Origin: Streptomyces olivochromogenes
GTDB taxonomy: Bacteria > Actinomycetota > Actinomycetes > Streptomycetales > Streptomycetaceae
Assembly: GCF_001514115.1 (NCBI RefSeq)
Contig: NZ_KQ948451.1
Coordinates: forward strand, 293,308-357,307
Direction of reading: 5' to 3'
DNA: 64,000 nt
Shown here: positions 16,554 through 24,297 of the stretch, in pieces
Position numbering within the stretch: position 1 is the stretch's first letter
Layout of the letters: each line of letters begins with the position of its first letter
The notes under the pieces: model-generated
The model's database searches: none
What the model was told of the DNA's origin: nothing
The model's input: only the letters and a program-made list of their open reading frames with translations
Position numbers and translations under genes: made by a program

Positions 16554-17864
16554 GTGTTCGCTCTGGCCCTGCGTTCCCTCCGGCAGCGCCCCGGGCGCGC
16601 CACGGCGACCCTGCTGTCCGCGTTCCTCGGCGCGGCGGTCGTCATGACCTTCAACTCCCTGCACGACACGGCCGCTCGGCCGGGCGTGGACTCCGTGAGC
16701 GCGCAGTCGCTGTCCACCGCGGCGGGCGTCGTCGGCGGCTACGGCACCCTGCTGGTGTTCTTCGCGATCGCCTCGACCCTGACGGTGAACGTCCGTCAGC
16801 GCGGCGCCGAGATGGAGTTGCTCAGGTGCTCCGGGGCGACTCCCGCGCAGATCGGGCGGATGGTCGTGGGTGAGGCGGTGGCGATCGCCCTGGTGGGCGC
16901 GGTACTGGCGATCGGTCCGGCGATGCTCGGCGGACGCGCCCTGTTGGGCGTCTTCCAGGACAGCGGCCAGGTCGCCCGGTCCGTCGACCACTCCTTCGGT
17001 CCCGTCGCCCTGGGGTCGGGCGTCGGCATCACGGTGTCGGCCGCGGCGGGCGCGGCGTTGCTCGCGGTGCGGCGGGTGACGCTCCGCCGTCGCCCCCGGG
17101 GTCGGGCACGGACGTTCCTCGCGTACGCGGCTCTGCTCGTCGGTGGTGCGGCGGTCTGTTCCACCTTCGCGTTCTCGGCCGAGGACGCCGCGCTGATGGC
17201 GCCTCCCGCGTACGGGGCGATCCTGCTGTCCGTGGGGTGCGCGCTGCTGGCGCCGCGGCTGCTGGAGGGCCTGCTGGACCGGCTGCCCCTGGCGGGCCCG
17301 AGCGGGTATCTGGCCGTACGGAACCTGCGTCGGCGTGCTGCGGAGATGTCCGGTGTCCTGATGCCGCTGATCCTCTTCACCTGCATGGCGTCGGCGACGC
17401 TGACCATGCAGGCGGTCGAGAGCGACGCGCTCAAGGCCTCCGGTGTTCCGAAGTCGGTCGACGCGAAGAACCTCGAGACGCTCAACCTCACGGTCGTCGG
17501 CGTCATCGTGGTCTTCTGCTGCGTCATGCTGATCAACTCCCTGTACGCGGCGACGACTTACCGCGGCCGGGAGTTCGGGCAGCAGCGGTTGGCGGGTGCG
17601 ACGCCTGGGCAGGTGCTCGGGGTGGTCGGCGTCGAGGGTCTGATCCTGGCGGTGACGGGCGTCTTCTTCGGCACCCTGGCCGGGCTCGCCGGGGTCCTCG
17701 CGTTCAGCGCCGTGCGCACGGACTCCCCGTGGCCGGGCCAGGGACCTGGTATCTGGCTCGCCGTCGTCGCGGTCGCGGCGGCGGTGACCCTGGGGACCGT
17801 CCTGTTCACGGCCCGCCGCACCCTGCGGACGCCGGCCGTGACGGCGGTGACGCTGGTCGCGTGA
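16554..17864 (+). CDS. FtsX-like ABC transporter permease
   Basis: 436 aa membrane protein with two FtsX modules: an N-terminal half (helix near 20-40, then LLVFFAIASTLTVNVRQRGAEMELLRCSGATP) and a C-terminal half (VIVVFCCVMLINSLYAATTYRGREFGQQRLAGATPGQ, both written in DNA at 16753-16851 and 17503-17610). The R-x-R-x-[FE]-x-x-x-R-L-x-G-A-T-P motif is duplicated. The extracellular MacB-type domain is absent or very short. Substrate unknown; antimicrobial peptide resistance or export is possible. GTG start. Confidence 0.85.
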   Translation: MFALALRSLRQRPGRATATLLSAFLGAAVVMTFNSLHDTAARPGVDSVSAQSLSTAAGVVGGYGTLLVFFAIASTLTVNVRQRGAEMELLRCSGATPAQIGRMVVGEAVAIALVGAVLAIGPAMLGGRALLGVFQDSGQVARSVDHSFGPVALGSGVGITVSAAAGAALLAVRRVTLRRRPRGRARTFLAYAALLVGGAAVCSTFAFSAEDAALMAPPAYGAILLSVGCALLAPRLLEGLLDRLPLAGPSGYLAVRNLRRRAAEMSGVLMPLILFTCMASATLTMQAVESDALKASGVPKSVDAKNLETLNLTVVGVIVVFCCVMLINSLYAATTYRGREFGQQRLAGATPGQVLGVVGVEGLILAVTGVFFGTLAGLAGVLAFSAVRTDSPWPGQGPGIWLAVVAVAAAVTLGTVLFTARRTLRTPAVTAVTLVA

Positions 17865-18008
17865 GCGGGCGGCGGACTGTGGTGGCGGTCCGTGGGTGCG
17901 GTCCGCACTGGCACCTGCCCGGCCGCGTGGCCACGATGGTGTCGAAGGACTCGCAGGACTCGAAGGACGACGGTTTGCGCCGCCAGGATCCAGGCCCCGG
18001 AGGGGACG

Positions 18009-18386
18009 ATGACGTCAGACGCCCGTGCGGGAGGCGCCGAACCGTGCGACGCCCCGCAGGAGTCGGCTTCGCCTTCCGACATGGCGGACCGGGTGGTCGA
18101 GCTGCGGGAAGAGGTCGACCAGCTGAAGGAGGCCGTCACCTCGCACGCCACGGTGGACCAGGCCATCGGCATGATGGTCGCCCTCGGCCGGGTGTCGCCC
18201 GACCAGGGCTGGGCCGTGCTCCGGGAAGTCTCGCAGCACACGAACGTCAAGCTGCGCACCGTCGCGGAAATGATCCTCGTCTGGGGGCGGCGGGGAGATC
18301 TGCCGCCCGATATTCGCGCGGCCCTGGAGGACACGCTCGACAAGTACGGGCCCACGCAGATCCCCGACAGTCACCCCGCACCGTAG
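18009..18386 (+). CDS. ANTAR domain protein
   Basis: 125 aa. After a ~25-residue disordered N-terminus comes a short coiled coil (VVELREEVDQLKEAV) leading into an ANTAR RNA-binding domain (HATVDQAIGMMVALG, QGWAVLREVSQHTNVKLRTVAEMI). ANTAR domains bind paired hairpins in leader RNAs to prevent termination. It has no GAF or receiver domain, so its input is unknown; dimerisation through the coiled coil is likely. The ATG at 18009 follows GGAGGGGAC; the longer open frame begins with Arg-rich non-coding-like sequence. Confidence 0.8.
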   Translation: MTSDARAGGAEPCDAPQESASPSDMADRVVELREEVDQLKEAVTSHATVDQAIGMMVALGRVSPDQGWAVLREVSQHTNVKLRTVAEMILVWGRRGDLPPDIRAALEDTLDKYGPTQIPDSHPAP

Positions 18387-18487
18387 GCGCGGAATTTGTT
18401 TGGATCTGATCCACCCAGGTAGTCCAAAGAGAGGTGGCCCGCTGGCCAACCGCTCCCGGGAGGGTTCGGCAGTGAGCTCGCCTCCGA

Positions 18488-18516
18488 CCGCCCGGCCGGG
18501 GCAACCCCCCGGGCGG
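18488..18516. terminator. Bidirectional terminator between ANTAR and sigma factor genes
   Basis: Stem CCGCCCGG/CCGGGCGG with an inner GGGG/CCCC extension and a CAA loop, in the convergent space between the two stops. Strong GC hairpin without a U-run, as is common in Streptomyces. Confidence 0.65.
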
Positions 18517-18540
18517 CCGGGTGTGTCCACCGCCCGTGGG

Positions 18541-19335
18541 CTATGCCGCATCGGAGAGCACCTGTTCGCGCAGGGTGGCGCAGCAGTCGCTGAGGAGGCG
18601 CGAGACGTGCATCTGTGAGATGCCGAGCTGATCGGCGATGCAGCTCTGCGTCATGCCCTGGAAGAAGCGCAGGTAGAGGATGGCCCGTTCGCGCTCGGGG
18701 AGCTCGTGCAGGGCCGGTTTCACCGACTCGCGATCGATGACCAGGTCGAATCCGGTGTCGCGCGCGCCCAGCGCGTCGTTGAGCGCGTAACCGTCGTCGC
18801 CGCCGGGCAGTTCGGCGTCCAGCGAGAGGGCGGAGAAGCTGTCCAGGGCCTCGATACCGGTACGTACCTCGTCCTCGCTCAGGTGCGCGTACGCGGCGAT
18901 CTCGGCGACGGTAGGCCGCTGGCCCTGCATCGTCTGCGACAGGTCCTTGAGGGCCGCGCGCACCCTGTTGCGCACGTCCTGGACGCGGCGCGGGACGTGC
19001 AGGGTCCACATGTGGTCGCGGAAGTGGCGTTTGATCTCGCCTGTGATGGTCGGGACGGCGTAGCTCTCGAAGGCGTTGCCGAGCTCGGGGTCGTAGCGGT
19101 CGACCGCCTTGACCAGGCCGAGCGCGGCCACCTGGTTGAGGTCCTCGACCGACTCGCCCTTGCCCCGGTAGCGGCCCGCGACACGCTCCGACATGGGCAG
19201 CCAGGACCGGATGATCTCCTCGCGAAGCGCCTCCCGCTCGGGCCCGGCGGGCAGGCCGGCGAGGCGGACGAAGGCTCCGGCGGTGTCGGGGGCGTCGTCA
19301 TGGGGGTGTCTTTTGGTGCCGGACGTCATGCGCAT
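18541..19335 (-). CDS. RNA polymerase sigma factor, SigB/SigF/SigG family
   Basis: 264 aa alternative sigma factor for stress or developmental genes. Region 2 (GKGESVEDLNQVAALGLVKA, RYDPELGNAFESYAVPTITG) is followed by region 3 (HVPRRVQDVRNRVRAAL) and region 4 (ALHELPERERAILYLRFFQGMTQ, ADQLGISQMHVSRLL). These sigma factors are usually held by HATPase anti-sigma factors and PP2C/anti-anti-sigma switches; candidate partners of that kind lie at 47-52 kb but no adjacent anti-sigma gene is present. Starts GTG 19344, ATG 19335 and ATG 19329 are possible; GGGAG spacing favours 19335. Confidence 0.9.
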   Translation of the reverse strand: MRMTSGTKRHPHDDAPDTAGAFVRLAGLPAGPEREALREEIIRSWLPMSERVAGRYRGKGESVEDLNQVAALGLVKAVDRYDPELGNAFESYAVPTITGEIKRHFRDHMWTLHVPRRVQDVRNRVRAALKDLSQTMQGQRPTVAEIAAYAHLSEDEVRTGIEALDSFSALSLDAELPGGDDGYALNDALGARDTGFDLVIDRESVKPALHELPERERAILYLRFFQGMTQSCIADQLGISQMHVSRLLSDCCATLREQVLSDAA

Positions 19336-19928
19336 AGTGCTCACAACTCCCTCAGGGGTTGCCGACGGGGCAGTCCCCGTGGGAGAGCGCGCACAAAAAA
19401 CCGGACGGGAGACACCCGGTGACCTGGCGGACCAGCTCCCACGGACGTGCCTCCTGTCCGAAGCACTGCTAGGACAATTCCCTCATATCGGTCACCCAAA
19501 CAATGCCGCGACAATCCCGGAGAATCACCCAAGGGGCGTGACGCCGGGCGAGGAGGCGATTCTGGAGCGTCACGCATGTCCGCGAATCCATATCCGTACA
19601 CCGTGAATTCACCGCACGATCTCCGCCTCCGCGCGATTTCCATGGCCTCCGTAACGCCGCCGCGCGACGTCGACGGCGCTTCGAGACGGGCTTCACCCCG
19701 GCGACCTGCACCTCTCACCCCACCGCGACACGGGACGCCAGGGCCGTGCCGCCCCGCACGTGACCCCAGGCCCACCCGGACCCCCGCCGACCGTTGACGG
19801 GGCAGCCGCACCATGGAAATCTAATGTTCAATGAAGAGAATTCAGTTCTCGCCCGCGTGATCGTACCTGTTCAGGCAACGCCCGTATCGGAGGACTGACG
19901 CGATGGCCCTTGTCCGAAGCCGGCCGAG
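19336..19928. other. Gene-poor region upstream of the sigma factor
   Basis: No convincing gene. A relatively AT-rich part around 19470-19540 carries three ATTGT[C/T] elements on the minus strand and may hold the sigma factor promoter. The right end contains the palindrome at 19836 and the start of the Rieske remnant. Confidence 0.5.
19836..19850. promoter_or_regulatory. TetR-like operator, site 1 of the catabolic island
   Basis: GAGAATTCAGTTCTC: perfect 5-bp arms GAGAA/TTCTC around a 5-bp spacer. The same arms and spacer length occur at 24051-24065 in front of the VOC-SDR unit. It sits about 80 bp before the Rieske remnant. Confidence 0.5.
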
Positions 19929-20052
19929 GGCAGCTGGACGAAGCACTACCCGGACCTGGGCACGGGAGTGGTGTCCTACGAGGACGCAAGGGGAGTTGCT
20001 TCACGAAGGAGATCGAGGTCGCCGACACCTCGATCATCGTCGGGCGTTCCCC
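19929..20052 (+). pseudogene. Remnant of a Rieske aromatic-ring-hydroxylating oxygenase alpha subunit
   Basis: One frame reads GSWTKHYPDLGTGVVSYEDA (19929-19988), typical of the N-terminus of Rieske non-haem iron oxygenases. From 19985 another frame reads RKGSCFTKEIEVADTSIIVGR, which in intact members lies roughly 30 residues further on, after the ..FRRxWLNVGRVEQLP.. segment. An internal deletion that was not a multiple of three has joined them. The Rieske Cys/His cluster and the catalytic domain are missing. It precedes an intact P450 in the same direction. Confidence 0.6.
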
Positions 20053-20240
20053 AACATGCCCGATGATCACGCCGCTGGACAGCCCGCACCGCATGGTCAC
20101 CACCTCGGGCGCACCCCGTCGGCTGTGGCCCGCCGACTACCAGCCCTGACCCGGCCCGGCGACCGCCCGAGCCCAGCCGACCCACCACTCACGACCACCG
20201 GGACACAGGCGTCGCGGTGCCGAAGGGAGCGTTGCACACG

Positions 20241-21530
20241 GTGAACGACTTCGAGGCGATGAACTTCTTCCGGGACGACGGGCTCGTCGCGGACCCCTAC
20301 CCGTACTTCGAGGCGATGCGCGGGAAGTGTCCCGTACAGCGCGAGAGCCACCACGACGTGATGATGGTGACGGGGTACGACGAAGCGGTTCAGGTGTTCA
20401 ACGACAGTGAGACGTTCTCGTCGTGTCTCTCGGTGACCGGCCCCTTCCCGGGGTTCCCGGTCCCGCTCGAGGGGGACGACGTGAGCGAGCTCATCGAGCT
20501 GCACCGCGCCGAACTCCCCTTCAGCGACCAGCTTCCGACCCTCGACCCACCGACGCACACGGACCACCGCGCGCTGCTGATGCGGCTGATCACACCGCGA
20601 CGCCTCAAGGAGAACGAGGCGGCGATGTGGCAGCTGGCCGACCGCGGTCTGGACACGTTCCTCGCCCCGGGCGAGGGCGACTTCATCAGCGGGTTCGCGG
20701 GGCCGTTCACCCTGCGGGTCATCACCGACCTGCTCGGCGTGCCCGACGAGGACCGCGAGGAGTTCGTGAGGGGGCTGGAGCACAGGCCGCAGGCGGACGG
20801 CGGCGTGGGCAGCACGGAACGGGAGATGGAGCACACACCGCTGGAGTATCTGTACGAGCGGTTCGCGTCCTACGTCGAGGAGCGGCGGCGCGAACCGCGC
20901 GACGACGTGCTCTCCGGTCTGGCCTCGGCGACGTTCCCGGACGGCTCGACGCCCGACGTCGCCGATGTGGCCCGGGTGGCGACCAATCTCTTCGCGGCGG
21001 GCCAGGAGACCACGGTCCGGCTGCTCAGCTCCGCCCTCAAGCTGCTCGTCGAGCGCCCCGGGCTACAGCGGCGACTGCGCGAGGAGCGCGCCCTCATCCC
21101 CAACTTCATCGAGGAGGCGCTGCGGATGGAGAGCCCGATCAAGGGCGACTTCCGGCTGTCCAGGGTGCCGACCACGGTGGGCGGTGTCGACATACCGGCC
21201 GGCACCACGGTGATGGTCCTGAACGGGGCCGCGAACCGCGACCCCCGCCACTTCGAGGAGCCGGACACCTTCGACCCCTCCCGCGCCAACGCCCGCCACC
21301 ACATCGCGTTCGGACGGGGCATCCACACCTGCCCCGGTGCGCCGCTGGCCCGCGCCGAGGGCCGGGTGGCCATCGAGCGGCTCCTCGACCGCACGGCCGA
21401 CATCAGGCTCTCGGAGCGCGTGCACGGACCCGAGGGCGAGCGCCGCTACCACTACATCCCGACGTACATCCTGCGCGGTCTGACCAACCTGAACGTCGAG
21501 TTCACCCTCGCCGAGGAGCCGGCGCGGTGA
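20241..21530 (+). CDS. Cytochrome P450
   Basis: 429 aa soluble bacterial class I P450. I-helix LFAAGQETTVRLLS (unusual Gln before Glu-Thr-Thr), K-helix EEALRMESP (ExxR), and haem-binding FGRGIHTCPGAPLAR with the axial Cys. Start GTG 20241 has AAGGGAG 11 nt upstream; GTG 20217 is also in frame. The ferredoxin gene overlaps its stop (GTGA), giving a ready-made redox partner. The neighbourhood (Rieske remnant, LLM pseudogene, SDR, VOC) points to terpenoid, steroid or aromatic breakdown, but the substrate cannot be read from the sequence. Confidence 0.92.
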   Translation: MNDFEAMNFFRDDGLVADPYPYFEAMRGKCPVQRESHHDVMMVTGYDEAVQVFNDSETFSSCLSVTGPFPGFPVPLEGDDVSELIELHRAELPFSDQLPTLDPPTHTDHRALLMRLITPRRLKENEAAMWQLADRGLDTFLAPGEGDFISGFAGPFTLRVITDLLGVPDEDREEFVRGLEHRPQADGGVGSTEREMEHTPLEYLYERFASYVEERRREPRDDVLSGLASATFPDGSTPDVADVARVATNLFAAGQETTVRLLSSALKLLVERPGLQRRLREERALIPNFIEEALRMESPIKGDFRLSRVPTTVGGVDIPAGTTVMVLNGAANRDPRHFEEPDTFDPSRANARHHIAFGRGIHTCPGAPLARAEGRVAIERLLDRTADIRLSERVHGPEGERRYHYIPTYILRGLTNLNVEFTLAEEPAR

Positions 21531-21715
21531 AGGCGAAGGTCGACGAGGACCGCTGCCGGGGACACGGGGTCTGCTGGTCGCTCTGCCCCGAGGTGTTCGA
21601 CCTGACCGACGACGGCTACGCGGTGGTGCTCACACCGGAGGTACCCGCCGCGTTCGAGGACACCGTGCGTACGGCGATGGGCAGTTGCCCCGAGCGCGCC
21701 ATCACGCTGGACTGA
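21527..21715 (+). CDS. 3Fe-4S-type ferredoxin, P450 redox partner
   Basis: 62 aa. The cluster motif is C10-R-G-H-G-V-C16-x3-C20 ... C54-P: the place of the usual second cysteine is taken by His13, giving CxxHxxC(x)nCP. Such variant ferredoxins are found beside P450s in actinobacteria and normally carry a 3Fe-4S cluster; the residue at this position is known to vary and to tune redox potential. The GTG start overlaps the P450 stop. A strong terminator follows immediately. Confidence 0.92.
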   Translation: MKAKVDEDRCRGHGVCWSLCPEVFDLTDDGYAVVLTPEVPAAFEDTVRTAMGSCPERAITLD

Positions 21716-21720
21716 CGCTC

Positions 21721-21747
21721 GCGGCCCGCGCACACCGCGCGGGCCGC
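21721..21747 (+). terminator. Terminator after the P450-ferredoxin pair
   Basis: Perfect 10-bp stem GCGGCCCGCG/CGCGGGCCGC with a 7-nt loop, starting 6 nt after the ferredoxin stop. Confidence 0.75.
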
Positions 21748-21776
21748 GACCGGCAAGGCTCCTCCACGCGGATCGC

Positions 21777-22621
21777 GACGGCATCTCGAACCCGGAGACG
21801 ATCACGACGTTGCAGTCGGCCGCGGCCAGCCGCAGCGGCTTCGCCTCCGCGCCGTGGCCTCCGGCATCGCCACCGTCGCCCGCGTCTCCGGCGGGCGCTT
21901 CCGGGCCTGCTTCGGTACGGCGTTCACGGCCCGGCTCGCGGTGGGCCGGCGCCCGATGACGCTGGACGCCCTCGCCGCCTCCATGACGACCCTGCGCCGG
22001 CTGCTCGCCGGGGAGACGGCGATCGCGGACGGCAAACCGGTGCGGGTGCTGCACGCGGGCGGCCTCACCGCCTCGCGACCGGTGCAGGTCCCGCTCTGGA
22101 TCAGTGTGTTCGGCCCCCGGGGCACCGCGCTCGCCGAGAAGGTGGCCGACGGCGTCATCGGACCTCCGCACCCCGTGCTCCCGACCGCGACCATCCTCTC
22201 CGGCACCGTGCTCGACCCCGGCGAGGACCGGGACTCGGACCGCGTCCGGGAGGCGATCTAACCGTGGCGGGTCGTCGACTGGCACAACGCGTACGCCAAG
22301 GGCGGCGCCGAGGCGGTCGACGCCCTGCCCGGGGGCCGGGCCTGGCGGGCGGCTGTCGAGGAACTCGCCGCCGAGGACGAACGCCATCCGCTCACCTTCG
22401 AGGGCCATGTCACGCACCTCCCCGACCGCGACCGCCGACTCCTCGATCACATCGACCTCAAGACGATGGTCGGCGACGCGGCCCGGGTCGGCAGAAGCCT
22501 GGCGCGGCTCGCCGACCTCGGCTTCCGCGAGGTCGTCTCCACACCGAGCGGGCCCGACGTCGCCCGCGAACTGCGCGCCTTCGCCACCGCCCACCAACAG
22601 CGGTCGGCGGCAAACCGCTGA
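21777..22621 (+). pseudogene. Broken LLM-class flavin-dependent oxidoreductase
   Basis: Residues typical of F420/FMN LLM enzymes are present but the frame is damaged twice. A first frame reads DGISNPETITTLQSAAAS (from 21777). The main frame, open from 21854, reads VSGGRFRACFGTAFTARLAVGR, then VPLWISVFGPRGTALAEKVADGVIG. It meets a TAA at 22259-22261, after which the same frame continues (PWRVVDWHNAYAKGGAEAVDAL) to a TGA at 22619-22621. Intact relatives are ~320 aa. The N-terminus is missing and a frameshift precedes 21854. It lies beyond the ferredoxin terminator. Confidence 0.75.
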
Positions 22622-22670
22622 GCTCACGGGCACTACGGGGCGTACGGGCCTCACGTGCACTCGTACGGAC

Positions 22671-23507
22671 TCACGTGCGGCCGGCTCGTGTCCGGACGGC
22701 GGCGCACACACCGCCGTCCACGAGGAGGTCGATCCCACTGAGGAAACCGGCCTCGGACGACAGCAGGAAGGCGACGGCCGCGGCGACGTCCTCGGACCGC
22801 CCCTGCCGGCCGAGCGGGGTCTGCCGCAGCAGCAGCTCCATCCCCGGATGGCTCGCGGATTCCTGCCGCCCCTGAGGAGTGTCGATCAGCCCAGGGGATA
22901 CCGAGCAGACACGGGCACCGAGCGGCCCGATGCGCACCGCCTCGCGCTGGACGAAGCGGTGCACCCCGCGCTTGGCCCACGCGTACGCGATACCGGTGTC
23001 CTCGATGCCCGGCCCGACGGCCTCGCGGACGCGGTCGAGGAACCGTTCGTCGAGCGGGTCGTCCAGCACCGCGTCGACGGCCGGGTCGGCGCCGGTGCCG
23101 CCGAGCAGTGGGGCCATCGACGCGAAGCACACCAGGGCCGTGCCCTCGGTGGCCAGCGGGCGGAGCGTCCGGGCAAGGAGCGCGGTGCCGACGAGGTCGA
23201 CGGTGAAGATACGACGCCAGTCGGCCATGGTGGGCGAGATGCCCGCGGCGTGGGCGACGGCGCGCAGGGTGCCCAGTTCGCCGACGCGTGCGGCGAGTCC
23301 GGCCAGGCCCGCGGCATCGGTGATGTCGAGGACGAACGGTTCGACGACGGCCCCCCGCCCGGTGGCGGACAGGTCCTTGGCGGCCGCGGTCACGGTCGCC
23401 TCGTCCCGGTCGACGAGGAGCAGCCTGTCCACCTGGTCGGCGAGTCGCCGCGCGCAGGCCAGCCCCATCCCTCGGCCGGCGCCGGTGACGATCCCGACGG
23501 TCGTCAT
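22671..23507 (-). CDS. Short-chain dehydrogenase/reductase (SDR)
   Basis: 278 aa NAD(P)-dependent SDR. Cofactor loop TVGIVTGAGRGMGLACAR, HAAGIS (in place of NNAG), and YAWAKRGVHR with catalytic Tyr and Lys; the C-terminal end FLSGIDLLVDGGV is typical. An insertion rich in Asp after the Ser-bearing strand (residues ~135-165) is seen in steroid-type hydroxyacyl or hydroxysteroid SDRs. The start ATG at 23507 overlaps the stop of the VOC gene, so the two form an operon. It is convergent with the LLM pseudogene. Confidence 0.88.
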   Translation of the reverse strand: MTTVGIVTGAGRGMGLACARRLADQVDRLLLVDRDEATVTAAAKDLSATGRGAVVEPFVLDITDAAGLAGLAARVGELGTLRAVAHAAGISPTMADWRRIFTVDLVGTALLARTLRPLATEGTALVCFASMAPLLGGTGADPAVDAVLDDPLDERFLDRVREAVGPGIEDTGIAYAWAKRGVHRFVQREAVRIGPLGARVCSVSPGLIDTPQGRQESASHPGMELLLRQTPLGRQGRSEDVAAAVAFLLSSEAGFLSGIDLLVDGGVCAAVRTRAGRT

Positions 23508-24040
23508 GCGCTCATCCCCCAGAACCGTTCCAGGCTCTGCTGCGCCACCCGGCTCACCAGCTCGACGCGGTAGCCGCTGGCCGGGCTGCGCAGGAACGCG
23601 AACGGGGCGCCGTCGGCACCCTTGCGCGTGGCCTCCCGGACGAAACCGTGCCGTTCCAGTTCGGCGGCGTCCGCGGCGACGTCGTCGGACCAGTAGCCGA
23701 CGTGATGAACGGCGCCGCCGGCCGCCGGCTCCCACAGGGTCCCAGGGACGCGCCGGACGATCTCGAGACGGGGTGTGGTCGTCGAGAACACGCACCCGAG
23801 CTCGACCACGGCGTCCGCGTCCGGCAGCGTGACCGGGACCGGTCCGCTGATCTCGCCGCACCACTTGTACCCGAACAGGGAGGAGAACTCGGCCAGGGTC
23901 GTCTCGAAGTCCTCGACGACGATGCCGAGATGGAACTGGTCCTGAGCCTTCAGCACCCGGCCGACAGCTGCCTGCCCGTACTCCGTCGCTTCCAACGTGT
24001 CTCCCTCGTCATTGAGTTCAACCACAGAAAAGAAGTTCAT
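23504..24040 (-). CDS. VOC (glyoxalase/dioxygenase-fold) protein
   Basis: 178 aa with one VOC module pair: FHLGIVVEDFETTLAEFSSLFGY begins the fold (23880-23948), VHHVGYWSDDVAADAAELERHGF is the second half, and metal-ligand candidates are His in FHLGIVV and VHHVGYW and Glu in RVELV. VOC proteins in such islands are often epimerases or ring-cleavage-like enzymes; activity cannot be assigned. Start uncertain: ATG 24040 has a weak ribosome-binding site, while TTG 23995 has GAGGGAG 5 nt upstream and fits the fold start equally well. First gene of the VOC-SDR operon. Confidence 0.8.
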   Translation of the reverse strand: MNFFSVVELNDEGDTLEATEYGQAAVGRVLKAQDQFHLGIVVEDFETTLAEFSSLFGYKWCGEISGPVPVTLPDADAVVELGCVFSTTTPRLEIVRRVPGTLWEPAAGGAVHHVGYWSDDVAADAAELERHGFVREATRKGADGAPFAFLRSPASGYRVELVSRVAQQSLERFWGMSA

Positions 24041-24049
24041 TCTTCGAAA

Positions 24050-24066
24050 TGAGAACGATATTCTCA
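24050..24066. promoter_or_regulatory. TetR-like operator, site 2 of the catabolic island
   Basis: TGAGAACGATATTCTCA: perfect 6-bp arms TGAGAA/TTCTCA with a 5-bp spacer, just upstream of the VOC gene. It matches the site at 19836 in both arms and spacing, suggesting one regulator for both ends of the island. No TetR gene is adjacent. Confidence 0.6.
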
Positions 24067-24182
24067 CGTGCGGTCGGGGAGCGCAATGGAAGGACGGGGG
24101 TCGTCGCGAGGCCCGGCGACGACCTTTCTTCGTACCATCGGATGTGTGCCGTTTCCCAACGGATCCGGGGGTCATGGCGTGG

Positions 24183-24202
24183 GTGTTCAGGTTGTGTTCA
24201 GG
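24183..24202 (+). promoter_or_regulatory. PHO-box-like direct repeat
   Basis: GTGTTCAGG occurs twice with an 11-nt period (GTGTTCAGG-TT-GTGTTCAGG). Tandem 11-nt units starting GTTCA are the form of PhoP boxes (GTTCACC) and of other OmpR/PhoB-type sites in Streptomyces. It lies about 95 bp before the COG4705-like gene. Confidence 0.4.
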
Positions 24203-24297
24203 CCCTTCGCGGGCCCTGGCAACTCCTGCACCAGAAGCCCCAAAGCAATGGCAAAGACCCCTGTGGCCAGCGCTGTTCGCCATGTCATCGTGCGGGC

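Noticed and set aside
19447..19797. Small open frames upstream of the P450
   Set aside because: Composition is Arg/Pro-rich, no ribosome-binding site, no similarity to anything I recognise; a promoter region is more likely.
20053..20149. Continuation of the Rieske remnant frame to a stop at 20149
   Set aside because: The residues after GR no longer resemble the family, so I ended the remnant at about 20052.
22104..23573. 489-codon plus-strand frame across the LLM pseudogene and SDR
   Set aside because: It reads the wrong frame of the pseudogene and the antisense of SDR; no protein-like features.
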